From: Lineus longissimus
Lineage: Eukaryota; Nemertea; Pilidiophora; Heteronemertea; Lineidae
Direction: 5' to 3'
Length of the DNA stretch: 64,000 nucleotides
NCBI RefSeq assembly: GCF_910592395.1
Contig: NC_088318.1
Span: 7,150,756-7,214,755, forward strand
The notes beneath the pieces were generated by a model, which saw only the letters and a list, made by a program, of their open reading frames with translations, ran no database searches and was not told the origin of the DNA. This document shows positions 47,866-59,251 of the stretch, one piece after another. The first letter of the stretch is position 1. Each line of letters opens with the position of its first letter. Position numbers and translations under genes: made by a program.

Positions 47866-47895
47866 AACCAACCATCAATACCGACACTCCCCAAA

Positions 47896-49209
47896 ATGAA
47901 AACCATCTACAAACCCGCTTCAAACCCGACGGTCCCTACCATGAGGTCTAAGATAGTAAAACCAACGAGAAGAGGTAAACCGGCCGAGTTGTTTGAGTGT
48001 TGTTTCTGCCAAGCTGTATTCACCAACCGGTTAAAGTTTCTGGGCCACAGAGCCGGCTGCCGCAAAGCACCACTACCACCGCCGCCGAAAGATAGCCATG
48101 ATAAGGAAGAAGAAAAAAGTGACGACTCGTGCGACGATTGGGAGTCTGTCTGCTCCGAGGCGGACGAGGTGTCCGTCGCGGCTCCATCATCCCCACCATG
48201 CGAGTTAGAAGCCCGCCTCATGAAGGAATGCTTTGGGGATGAGTCCCCGACCCAAACACCCTCAGGAAAGCGAGTGTCGTCGGCCACCAAGCGCCACGGG
48301 CCCGCCAACCCAATGAAAACTAAGTCGTCCTCGGAAGGTGAGCCTGACGCCCATGTCAGAATGTTCAAACCCAGCTCCACGAAGGCAGCACGCAGAGCGG
48401 CAGTGGAGGCCAGATTCCATGAGGCTGCCGAGAAACAAATTAGCAGGGCTGGGGCGTCACGCATTGAACCCCCCGCCAAAGAGACGGATCCCGAGCCAGA
48501 TTACCCGTTCGAGGACTGCGCCGACTCCAATGAAATGATGATAAGTGCGTTCGACACGCCGACGCAGGACCCATTCCGTGCGGCCATGGCGGACCCGGAC
48601 TTAGGGAGGTATAGTCCTGCTGCCAGCTCTACTGGCAGCCCGGCAGCAAGCCCCAGCCGGCCAACAAGCCCCACCGTGACTGTGGACCGATCGGTCGTGG
48701 AGAGCCCCGACAGTCCAGTTGGTCTGACCATAAATCAGCTGTCTAACACCCATAGTAGCCCATGCCGCCTGTCCGGTCCGACTCTGGACACGCCAGACCA
48801 GGTTCCACCATGCCAGCAGACCGGTAGTGTTCCACCATGCTCGGCCGAGGTTGGTCCGATTGCTAAACCGCCAAGGCCTGAACTACCGATTGAGGCCTCC
48901 GCCACATCCGGAAACCAGCAGCCAGAGGCAACTCGCCTTGAGAAGGTTGTGGTGGTCTCCCCGACCAAGCGGGTGGACCAAGGAAACCTCAGAACAGACC
49001 TGTTCATGCCACAGGACATGGCCGCGTTTAGACCCCCCTGTCCACCTTTTCTGAAACCACCGGTACCGAAGGTGAAGCCAGCAACCAAATACCTACCGAA
49101 GAACGTGTTTGACGGAGTCATCCCCAGAAGATACACGAGGAAAATTACGGAGATCCTGCCTAACGGCACTCAGAAGACGACGGAGGAGTGTTGGGAGTTT
49201 CACATGTAG
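47896..49209 (+). CDS. Accessory zinc-finger protein 2 of the Gypsy element (437 aa)
   Basis: The ATG at 47896 (ccaaaATGa) is the first after the acceptor; the open frame extends further 5' to 47707 but overlaps accessory ORF 1. Near residue 34 is one finger-like motif, CCFCQAVFTNRLKFLGHRAGC. Then comes a long Ser/Pro/Glu-rich, low-complexity and presumably disordered region (DESPTQTPSGKR, SPAASPSRPTSPTV). The end is conserved-looking: VFDGVIPRRYTRKITEILP then TEECWEFHM. It shares the C-terminal TEE-x-WEF motif with accessory protein 1. Function unknown. No envelope features. The frame is intact although gag-pol carries stops. Confidence 0.78.
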   Translation: MKTIYKPASNPTVPTMRSKIVKPTRRGKPAELFECCFCQAVFTNRLKFLGHRAGCRKAPLPPPPKDSHDKEEEKSDDSCDDWESVCSEADEVSVAAPSSPPCELEARLMKECFGDESPTQTPSGKRVSSATKRHGPANPMKTKSSSEGEPDAHVRMFKPSSTKAARRAAVEARFHEAAEKQISRAGASRIEPPAKETDPEPDYPFEDCADSNEMMISAFDTPTQDPFRAAMADPDLGRYSPAASSTGSPAASPSRPTSPTVTVDRSVVESPDSPVGLTINQLSNTHSSPCRLSGPTLDTPDQVPPCQQTGSVPPCSAEVGPIAKPPRPELPIEASATSGNQQPEATRLEKVVVVSPTKRVDQGNLRTDLFMPQDMAAFRPPCPPFLKPPVPKVKPATKYLPKNVFDGVIPRRYTRKITEILPNGTQKTTEECWEFHM

Positions 49210-49287
49210 ACGCGTTTTTTTATTGAGAGCTTGACATAATTTTTCACATGTTAAATTCGACTGGGTTCGAATTTTGGTTGGGGGCTG
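49210..49287 (+). other. Polypurine-tract region before the 3' LTR
   Basis: ttttggttgggggctg directly precedes tgtaacatt of the 3' LTR. The G-run is the probable plus-strand primer site, although the tract is not purely purine. Confidence 0.5.
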
Positions 49288-52200
49288 TGTAACATTTTCG
49301 GCAAATGTCGGGTTTCAAAATTATGTGTCCCTTTAACTATCTTATACATAGTTTCACATTGTCTTTCCCTCCATCTTGAACACCCCTCTTTCAAGACACC
49401 GTTCTTTCAAAGTAAGTTATACTACTTATTTTATCTTAAATCCCCTATTTGCCCAACCAGATTGGTACCCACTTGAGTTTAACAGGTTTAAGATTTTGTC
49501 AAGCATCTCCCTCAATATCCTGTGTATTTTGGACTTCTATCATGGACTGATAAATTTATCTTTCAAATCTGCCGCCAGTTTTATTTTTAGCATTGACACT
49601 GCACAATTTGAGTGTAACTGTAATGCAGCACAGAGACGCTGTGACTCATCTTCACGTATAGTATTACATGTATCATGTACAGTGTACATTTTGTACACAA
49701 TCAGCTGTTTGTAAAACTGTCTATCGTTTGGGAGTGGAGTCGAGATTTTCGGGTCAGAATCTAACAAAGTCGCTCGTTAAAATCAACCATATTTCACCTA
49801 AAACAGTTCTAGAGACACTGTTCTCTGAACTACCTATCTTCCTTCTCCAAGTTGACATCCTTGGGGACTCCAAATTAATACTTTATAGCGGTTCGCCCAC
49901 TTTATAATTGGGCGCCGCCATCTTGTCAAAATGGGTTTTGTGGGTTTCGCACCAAGTTGGATTCGTACCTTCTTTATCTCGATTTTTGCTCATTGGAATT
50001 TCCTATAACTTCATATTACGATGGTTGAGACATTTGGCCGCATGCTTGACCAAATTTTGTGTATGAAACTCATACGCCATTGTCAAAATTCACATCGTTT
50101 GTCACCACTGTCATTTCACCTGTCGACTGGTGTCTGGACCTCGTGGTACGATCACGCATCTGTCCATTTCGTGAAAAGCTTTATAGCCAGAATTTTCCTT
50201 GTTAGAATCCGCTATAAGTTTGTACTACGATAGTCATAGCATTTATCTATAGCCTGAACCAGATTTAGCCGTGTAGTCCGAGTACTTTCGTCAAAATTGG
50301 CAATATTGTCGACCTCACCGTTTTACTTGTCGTCTGCTATATTCGGCCATTTTGCACGTGCATTAGGCCGCTCGCACTTCCTTTCTCCACTTCTCGGAGA
50401 AACGTCATGATTTAAAATTGCCTCGTACGAATTTATTATTACTTTACAAATTGATATTCGAGTATTTGACGAACTTCATCATATCTATAAATATTATTTC
50501 GGTTGTGGGAAAGTTGGTGTATTTTGGCGATATTTTCGGGACACCCTCTCGCCTGTTGTCATGGCAAGGCCTGAAACATGGCGCGCCATGCGGGATCTTT
50601 TGTTTCACCAATACCGCGCGTAACTTCAAATATCTTAAAAACTACTCGTTGAATTTTCGTCAAATCACGTTTACTCAATCTTGCATACCATATCTCTCTT
50701 GTAATATATTCAATTCCGCGACGGATTAGCCAGTTACTGAATTATTTAGCATCTATTTCGACCTTTAGGTGGTTTTCGTCGTCATTTTGTAAAGGCCAAC
50801 GGCTGACGTCACGTCGTAGAATTTACCCTCCCGATGTGCGGAAAAGTCTACATATTTTCTTCTGTCGAATCGATTTCGATCAAATTGTATGAGTATTGTG
50901 TTTGATACTATGAGCATGGCTTGTTTAAGTTTCAGCAATTTTGTACGAGCCGTTTTTGTAATATTAGTAAGTTTGTTCAGCGCAACATTGGAGAAGCGTC
51001 ATTGTTGTGTCGTTTTACGCCTTGACGCCGCTATCGACGTCATCTTCGACTGGTGTACGATGATGTCTGTAAATATTTTCTAACGAGGCGATTTTGCCTA
51101 GTTTCTAATAATATGCTGTCATGTATCATAAAATTATATTGTCTAAGTTTCAGTAAAATCGTGCAAGCCGTTTTTGGAATATCGGCAAGTTTGTACGGCG
51201 TAAAGTGGGAGAAAGCGTCATTGTTGTATCGCTTTACGCATTGACGCCGTATTTGAAATTGTCTCCGGCTGGTGTGCGGAAATGTGTGTAAATATTTATC
51301 TAGCGAGGCGATTTTGCCCAAATTCTGGAAATATCTTCTTCTTTATCATCAAGACATATTGTCAAAGTTTAAGTAAAATCCTACGAGCCGTTTTCATAAC
51401 TTTTGCGGATTAGTCGGTGGGAAAGCCGTAACTCCGTCAATCTTGCTACTGTGAAATGGCTTAGGAGCCGTTTCTCAAAAAACCTTGGGGATCTAACTTC
51501 AAACTTTATTAACTTTGGAACCGCTCGTTAGATTTTTCTCTTTTACGGCTAGTGTGTTCCTTACCGGTAAAAGAAACTTTTGTACGAGACGATTTTTGAT
51601 ATTCATTTTCTAACTGTAGTTTTAGAGTGAGTTTTGTCAGAATTTCTTACAAAAATTCCCGTTTCTGCCAAATCGCGACGCGAATCCGCGACGCTGATTG
51701 GCTGGGGACTGCGTCATTTTGCTATAAAAGACGTGCTTTTTCCAGTATAATCAGTCTTGATCGTGTGGTCAATCCGACAACATCGACTCAAACCCAGGTA
51801 CGCACCAAACCTGTCGCGCCTCCCCAGCCGGGGTCCGGCGGCGACCGTAGCCTTTCCATTCCGGCTACCCGGCGTATTCCACCTCCGCCATGGGTTCCAA
51901 TAGTTCTGATCAGACTCACTCCATCCATACCATGACCACACTATGCTTGCATGTACATTGAGTGTTCAGTCCATTGAACATTTCGCGCGTAATCAGCGCG
52001 TGTTACTTAGGCCAGCAGGGCCTGTCGGTCGTTAGCCATGATCGTAAACTTGTTAGACATAGGCTAGAACTTAGTCAAATTTCATCTCATCGTAAATATA
52101 AACATGCCATAAGTGATCATCTGTAAATATTTCGTCGAGGACGTGGATAAGATACTTATCCTATCATTTGAAGTTTAAATAATATGTTATTAGTTATCTT

Positions 52201-53468
52201 ATGACTTTGTCGGCCATTATTTAAAACGAATCCCACATTGTAGCAACGCCTTTTCGATGAGCTGTACGGATCTTTCTCTGAGGTCTGTTTCTGAGGCACA
52301 TGTCTATTAGTTAGTTTTTAGAAGAACTTCTCCATTTTTAATGATTACGCTGAGTCCGAATATACCTTACCAAGGCCAGCTTCCATGGCGTTTCCGTAAC
52401 CGACCCAAAGAGCCAGCGACCATGGCGCCCATAGGCTAGTTTCCATAGCAACCAAAAGTCCGCGCCGTACCAGGTTCCTTGCGTAATAATTTATTTAGAG
52501 TTCTTTGTCCTATCATAAACCGTTGGTTGTTACAATCTAAAAATGCCTCAGAGACATATCTTTATTCACAGCTGGGCCTCGGATCAAATCAGTGATAGAC
52601 ATTTTTCAAGTTAAGACTTTCGACTTGACGGAGGTACGTGTGCGTGTAAGGTATTTAAGTAACGTATTCCCAAACCATGACTGAGACGGTCATACCGACC
52701 GAGGCCAGCCACTTCGACCCAGGCGTCCCAAGCCGAGGCCAACCTGAGCCTGTTAGGTTACCTGCATGCACATTGATTTGCGTTTTGTTGAATGTCTTTT
52801 TCCCAACCCCCCAATTGTCGTCCGAAATGCTATAAGGAATAGCAGGAGGCAATTCACCCTGTCTGGAGACATGGTGTCTTCACGTCACAATCACAACTGG
52901 AGACAAGACAAACTGTCCCTCTATAGTTTCTAGTCTATGGTACTTGGTCTCAATAAGTATATTGCGGGCGACGATGGGAATCCAAACCGCTATGCGGCCG
53001 GGACAATCTCCATGTCGTCCAACTGCCAACCACCACATGTCCTAACTCCTCTGGACATACTCACATGGGCCGTCACAACCAGCCAAACCTATTCCTGTCC
53101 CCGCATTTACTGATACATTGAGCCAGTTACCTTTATCTACGTCATTAGTTTAGTAATCTAGATCGTGTTGTGACATAAACGCTAAATCTGAGTTGTGAAA
53201 ATAACCACAATCAAGACAAAACTCGTGGTGTATCAAATGCTAGATCTATATCGTAATATGTCCGGTCCTACCGTCTCGCCAAATCACCAAGACGTGACGT
53301 CACCCATGACGTCATTGGCTGTGACGACCGTTGCTCTGGAGTCCGCGCAGTCCGTTACCAGGACTGCTTACCAACTAGGACTCTGTGACGTACGCCAAGC
53401 TGTGAAGCCGGTCATGATCCGTTAGTTTAGTGTAACCCCCCATCGTCCCGTTTCTAAGAATCGCTACA
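49288..53468 (+). repeat. 3' LTR
   Basis: It starts tgtaacattttcggcaaatg and ends tctaagaatcgctaca, giving a TG...CA type LTR with 4181 bp. Compared with the 5' LTR it has about two dozen substitutions, a 6-bp insertion near 49618 and single-base indels. Its TATA box (51723-51730) points into the 3' half of gene B. Confidence 0.95.
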
Positions 53469-56400
53469 ACTCTATTCTATTGATATTAGCCAAGACTCAT
53501 CTGTAGTCCACCCAGATAGGATCTGTAACACACACAGATCCATATTGTATCGTTATCGAAATTCAAATTCTGAAGGATTCGTAGTGACTGAAAAAGACAT
53601 GGTCATTAAAACGTTTTCCGAACATCGTGATGACTGCACAATATGTAACCCCAAACATCATCATCTGAAATCAATGGCCCCTGTGCGCTCCAAGCGCTTG
53701 AAAAAGCGAGCTGCATCTGACTTGATTGCCGTAAATACAAAACCATCCGATTTGGTGAACGAACCAGCAGAATGTTTAAAAGGTGCTGGCGATACAGAAA
53801 GGAAAGTGATAATTTCGTCCTTGCTGTCAAGTCTTAATGATAGTGAGAGTGGATCACAATGTCTTGGGCTGTTGGTAGAGGAGCTGGGCAGTATGGCGTC
53901 CGTCGAGTCTAGAAGGGATTCTCGAAACATTAGGACCATGTACCAAGCAACTGACCGTTTGGATACATGTAACGAGGCGTTAAAGGCATACCTCAGGGCC
54001 AGGAACAAGATCATTGTGTCATTTATCACCAGACTTGGGAAAATTAACTACGATGGACCTATACTTGAACCTGCAGTTGAGACAGGAAGTGAGCAAACAG
54101 TTTTAAATAAGCAACTTTTCCAGATGGCTCTGACCACAGAATCACTATACAGCATCATATGTACAAACTTCATTGCCCCTTATTCATTCCTAGTAAATAT
54201 GGTTGTGTATGCTTCTTCACATTCCTCAGACTGTGTAAATCTGATAGGATCTGTGATCCCAGGAGGCAAGTACGAGTCAATCAGAAACTGGCTGGTAAGA
54301 CAATCTGAGGACAATGAACCACTTTGCCCGGAAAATGACATTTGTGTTGTATTTGATAATGAACAAGTTGTGGGCAAAACTTACAACCTGTCACCAGAGA
54401 ACCAAGTCAAAGTCTCCGTCATCACAAATATTTTGGCAGCCGAACTATCCCCGACATCTTTGTTACAGCAGGATAAAGCACTACAACCCAAGAATTGGTT
54501 GACAAGTGCGGGGAATGAAAAGTCGATCATGCAACTCTGTGATGTGGACGAGACTGACACTACAATGTCCAGTGCCAGCAGTACACAGAGGACCTGTGAT
54601 ACAGTGACTGACAGTCGACAAAACGATAGTGTTTCGGGAAATTTGCATGACGGTACTAAAGAGTACAACGATAATGTCAATGAAACTTTTCAGTCGGTAC
54701 ATTATGAACAAGTGTGCATCTTTGTTCAGGCAGCTATTGATCAAGTTCTCCAAGAGCAGGTCATGGTTGGGCAAGAAGATGGGATGATGAGTCATGAACC
54801 ATGTGCACAGAACGATCATTCAGAAAACCTTCAGGATGACATTGATATCAGGCTCATGCAGATGAAAAACCAGCGTCTGTGGAAAAAGTGTCCCAACCCT
54901 GAGTGTATGAAAAATGTAGGAAAGACGAAACGGAAATGTCCACATTGTGCAATTACTTTCAGCACTTGCAGGACTAATAGTTCTACAGATGCATCCATAG
55001 GATGTGGACCCTTTGATGACAGTAGCAACAAATTGAAACTGAAGTTACATGTATTCAATGAAAAGCCTACAGAATCCACAACTGCATCGTCAGATGACAC
55101 TGAAGCGAAGATGTTCGAAGCTGGAAGGGAACATTTTCAGCACATTTCCAGCAACCATAGTGGTCATCCTGCTGTTATCGTACTTCTGGATCCGGTGTTT
55201 GAAAATCCAAACTCTTATCAAAGTCTCATCAAGGTTCTTAGGAAAGTTGGACTTGACTGTCAAGTACGCAGGTACGGAGGTACCGACCGTGAGTGGGTTA
55301 TAATTTGCTGTGATGGCTTACCTTACACCATGGTGTTCCGTTTGTGCCAAGAATATTTTGTCTGTGAACTGTGCAAGAGTGGATACCAAGGAGGGAAAGA
55401 ATTCAAGGATCACTGCCATAATGAACATAATGACTTGTTTGTTGGTGACATACCTTTCTATCGGGAATTCGACTGGATTGTTCTTCAGGTGGGCGACGGC
55501 CACTATGAGATGAACCTGATTGAAGGGATTTGTCAAAACCAACTGGGAAGTTGTGTTTTCTGATTTGGCCAAAATAATGGGATTCAAATCCGAAAATGCA
55601 CAGAAGGCTGCAAAGAATTGCTATGATAATCATAAGACATGGCAAATGGTGCCAGGATCTCCAACTCTGCCCTTATTCAATTTAGAAACTTTTTTGGGCT
55701 CTGCCGTCTCTCCTGACATGCCTGATGCAACTGCTGCTGCCACCCCTGCCATGCCTGCTGTCACAATATCCAACGTGGCCCAGATGTCTATGCATGGTAC
55801 TAAAGAGTCGACTGCTGCCATGGCTTCTGCTGCCACCCCCACTGTCACGACGACTGCTGCCGCCACCATGGCCACCCCCGCTGTCACGATGTCCAACGTT
55901 GCCCAGATATCTACGCACGGTACTAAAGAGTTGACTACTGCAATGACTGCCACTCCCCCAGCTGCCACTACCACCACGGTGACCCAGTCAACTAAGAGAA
56001 AGTTTAGCAAGCCCAGGGCAAGTGGTTTACCTGGTATGAGAAAAACTACCAACAACAAAATAGAGAGATACAAACTGGATAAAGAAGCGGAGCGAAAGAA
56101 CTTTGCTAGAAGAGAGGTGCAAATACGAAAAAAGATGGATGAACTTTTTGTTGGTGGATGGGGGGGAGGGATTCCTTATCCTTAAAGATAAAACCAGTGA
56201 AGGTAGAAGTGTGTCTGTGGGGGGTTCTGGGGTATACTTAGAGAAGTTTTTTGGGGGGGATCCTTTACTATCCAAAGAGGAGCTCGAGTCAGCGGAATGT
56301 CTTGAGAAGCTGAAGGTTATGACCAGCAACACCAACTGTGGTAAAAAGAGGTACCTAATGGATGTGTTGATGGAGCAGCGAGCTACTACACCAGATATGG

Positions 56401-56558
56401 TACCTCCCTCACCCACCAAACAACCACACATCATCAAGGATATATTTCCAGCCATAAATCTTCGCCAAACCCAGCGGAAGTTGTTGGAAGATGTTAATGT
56501 TGTTGGTGATTCCTCGCCACATAAAGCCCCTCTCAGTGAGGCATTTCTGAGAAAGAAA
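53469..56558 (+). pseudogene. Gene B, 3' part of exon 2: transposase-like protein, frameshifted
   Basis: The frame is open from the target duplication at 53469 to 55563. It has HPDRICNTHRSIL, HRDDCTIC, VVFDNEQVVGKTYNL, a zinc pair (CPNPECMKNVG ... CPHC), LLDPVFENPNSY, REWVIICCDGLPY, YREFDWIVLQVGDGHYEMN. The Asp/Glu residues of CCDG and GDGHYEMN are plausible catalytic positions. The protein continues in the next frame (VKTNWEVVFSDLAKIMGF) after a one-base difference near 55519, and in a third frame (SEGRSVSVGGSGVYLEKFFG) after a G-run near 56160. It reaches AFLRKK/gtaagt, a donor at 56559. Known, from memory: an abundant uncharacterised family in marine invertebrates, transposase-like. A degenerate Ala/Thr/Val repeat region lies at 55730-55985. 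Confidence 0.75.
55730..55985 (+). repeat. Internal repeat in gene B
   Basis: Two copies (about 55737-55815 and 55863-55931) encode ATPAMPAVTISNVAQMSMHG or close variants plus TKE. Both are GC-rich Ala/Thr coding repeats. They keep the frame of the second gene B segment. Confidence 0.7.
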
Positions 56559-56633
56559 GTAAGTAAGTAGCCTATACATGTAGGCCTACACATTGGGGAA
56601 TCGCCAATAACATTGACATCTTCCAACAACTTC
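56477..56633. repeat. 39-bp imperfect inverted repeat at the end of the gene B exon
   Basis: 56477-56515 (gaagttgttggaagatgtta...) is repeated inverted at 56595-56633, with about 5 mismatches. Each strand encodes KLLEDVNV(V/I)GDS in its own direction. The spacer holds the splice donor at 56559. Confidence 0.85.
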
Positions 56634-58600
56634 ATTGGCATGATTGGGTGACTCATGAATTTGCCACTTTTCAGATTAACACCGCCAGCATTCAAAACAC
56701 ATTTTCCTTGATGATGAGTGTTTGCTTGCTTGGTTAGCAGGTTAGGGAGGTACTACTTTATCTATGAATGATCCTAGATTTCGAAGGGTATCTACTGCAT
56801 GCCGGTAAGGAGAGGAAGTACAGTATATTACATTTGTATATTACTCTAAGCCTGTTTCTGGTGTACGTGTACATGATGTAGGTTGAATAATTAGCACAGC
56901 TTGTGCCAGCTCTCTGACATCCTGACAGCGTGTTTTGATCAGCTGACTGTTGTGACAACGCCTTTGTCATGTCTGTCAGGTTTATCATGTTTATTGTTTC
57001 TGACTTCACCTTGGGCAACTCCTAATTTAGCACCGTCAACGAAGTGGCTCGGCCTTCCCGGTCAGAAATGTCCAATTTTGTCCACAGATGGGTCCCTAGA
57101 TGAATAGATGGATGGATGGATGGATGGATGGATGGATGGATGGATGGATTGCAGGACGGACACCATTTGAACAGCTATTCTACTAGCTCCGCTGACTTTT
57201 CAGCTGAGCTAAAAATTGAATTGATTGTCAAAGCCGTTCTCCTAGAAATCGACGTAAACCAAGTAGCAGACGCCCGCCCGCCCCGACAGATGGCGCACGT
57301 GACGACAAACCCCTCTAGCCCAGGGCTGAGGGGTAAAAAGGAATAAAGAAAATGAAATATACAAGCAAAAAGGGAAAAAAAGAAGAAAATCATTTTTTCC
57401 CTGAACCCACAACCTTCGGAGTCATACAAGAGCGAGAAATTCAAATCAAGTTCTAACTAGGTCAACACAGATTTTTGCTCAGTAACGCCAAATGATAGAA
57501 TCAATCAAAACTATTCCAATTATATATCAAAACCTACCTGCATGCAGACTTCCTCAATTTTATTTCAAGCCTCTATCTATTGGAATGAGGCGCCAAAAAA
57601 TGTCTTTGTAATTTTCGCCTTTAGTTTTCACCTGATGAGAAGAATTTTAAGTCGAACCATGCCAAATTTTTAGTCAGGAGAATTTCCTTGCCTGTTTCAC
57701 CTCAAGGCCAGATTGAAGTGCCTTGGTCTTACAGTTACAAACTGTGCACCTATATTGACGGATGGAAGGAGGGACGCCATTCTAAATAGTTATTTTACCA
57801 GCTCTGCAGCCATTTGTCAGCCGAGTTAAAAAATTGTTTACGGAGATTTCTCCGTTACCACTGGTTGTAGAGCATTGCAATAGGTGATATGCTGGAGCTA
57901 TGCATGTAAGGTTTGATTATTTTATTTATGTAACGAATTTGCATGAGAAAACACTGCGGGGTAGCCTCTGAGTTTGTCCTGTGACCTCCGGACACCTCTA
58001 GTTTGTCATTTAAACTAGGACAGAAAATTGATAAAAATGCTTCTGGAAAAAAACATCAGGTAACAAAATAATGAGAGAAAATGTTTTGCTGATGGATATA
58101 AGTAGGTAGCTGAAATATAATAAACATTCAAGATTTGGGAAATGTGTTTCATGTCAAATATACTCACAGAGCTCTGAAAGAAAACATTGAAAATGAGGCC
58201 ATTAACTCTATGTCTTTTCACTAAGCCTCGACTTCTGTAATCAGCTTGACCAGATTTGTTTTTGTAGTAAGTTATTTTGTTCAGCCTGGACTCAAATGTT
58301 GATGCAAAGCTGTTAATTTTCTTTAAAAACTTTAGCATAGGCAGATAAGGTAGGATGACCTCATTTTGGCATTACATGCATGACACGTGATCGACCACAT
58401 CAGTTTTTGTATTAAGTTATTTTGAACGTTTGTGAGCCAGGTTAGCAAATATTACATCTATTTATCAACACAGATATTAAATCTGAGTTTTCCTTAACGA
58501 ATCTTCAATGCTTTTTGATGCAAGAAATCCCCATACCCAAGTAGACAAAAATCAAACTCTACCAACCACAATGTGAAATGAAATGGTCCAGGGACCATGT
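56634..58600. other. Repeat-derived stretch without a supported gene
   Basis: Contains the (GATG)n array at 57107-57149, a related degenerate unit near 57760 (gacggatggaaggagggacg then a ccag..ctc..ttgtcagc segment) and AT-rich sequence. The three loci (22.7, 57.1 and 57.76 kb) share ggacg(g)acgcca-type words followed by agctattctaccagct and look like one dispersed repeat family. Confidence 0.5.
57107..57149. repeat. (GATG)n microsatellite
   Basis: About ten copies of gatg, followed by gcaggacggacaccatttga, as at 22707-22760. Confidence 0.95.
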
Positions 58601-59251
58601 GCTCACCTGTATCGAAGGGGAGGCTATGGAGTCAGTGATTCTGACATTGGTAAAGCTGTATATATCATTTTATGGTCAGACCAGCAATTGTCAATGATCC
58701 CTGTATGGTGCACATGATGTGCATTTGTAAATACAAGGTCTAATTTGGTGTGGTAATCAGTTGTTGACCTTTGGCCCCCTATTGGCCAAACCGTAAATTG
58801 TATGACGCCACGATTCAGTCTCTGAGTAAAGGTCACCCAAGGGTATATATGTACCAAGTTTGAGTTCAATAGCCTCAGCGGTTACAAAACGTGTCACCAT
58901 TGACTAACAGCGGTGCCGTCGGCGAACTTTGACCTATCTTACCTTGAAAATTAGGTCAAATCAAAAACCCGGAGGATATGTGATGTCCCATTAGTAGAAG
59001 TACCTACCATATTTTTTTCAAATTTTTCGGACCAGTAATAAGGGAGAAAACGCATTTCTTCATTTTTTACCTTTGGCCCCCTGGTGGCCAAACCATGAAA
59101 CATATGAGACCGCGTTTTGGTCTCTGAGTAGTGGTCACCAAGGGGTACATGTGTACTAAGTTTCAGTTCAGTGGCTTTAGCGGTAACAAAACGTGCCACC
59201 CATGTCTAACGACGACGGACGCTGCGTGATGGTAAAGGCTCACAGGTGAGC
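58601..59251. mobile_element. MITE-like element with GCTCACCTGT inverted ends and an internal duplication
   Basis: The ends are gctcacctgt (58601-58610) and acaggtgagc (59242-59251). Inside, a unit of about 165 bp occurs twice in tandem (about 58765-58930 and 59065-59225): tttggccccct(a/g)(t/g)tggccaaacc, then tctctgagta, gtaccaagttt-like and cggt(t/a)acaaaacgtg words. No coding capacity. The terminal word is common in repeats of marine invertebrates (from memory). Confidence 0.6.

Larger units (their letters stand above)
37320..53468 (+). mobile_element. 16.1-kb Gypsy-type LTR retrotransposon with 4.2-kb LTRs and two accessory zinc-finger ORFs
   Basis: LTRs are at 37320-41495 and 49288-53468, with actct on both outer sides. 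The internal region holds a tRNA-Leu-type primer site, gag, a -1 frameshift heptamer, protease, RT-RNase H-integrase and two zinc-finger ORFs. Domain order PR-RT-RH-IN and the chromo-less integrase tail (GPYLVLKRLADTVYRI) place it in Gypsy/Metaviridae. The LTRs differ by roughly two dozen substitutions and a few indels by eye (about 0.6%), so insertion is recent. Even so, three in-frame stops (42581, 43666, 46264) and a late frame change near 47115 interrupt gag-pol. LTRs of 4.2 kb are long for a Gypsy element. Confidence 0.95.

Noticed and set aside
47310-49209. Accessory ORFs as an envelope gene
   Set aside because: They lack signal peptide, membrane anchor and cleavage site, and instead have Cys/His fingers.
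56027-56695. 222-aa minus-strand ORF opposite the end of gene B
   Set aside because: It is mostly the antisense of the gene B exon. Its apparent match to gene B arises from the 39-bp inverted repeat.
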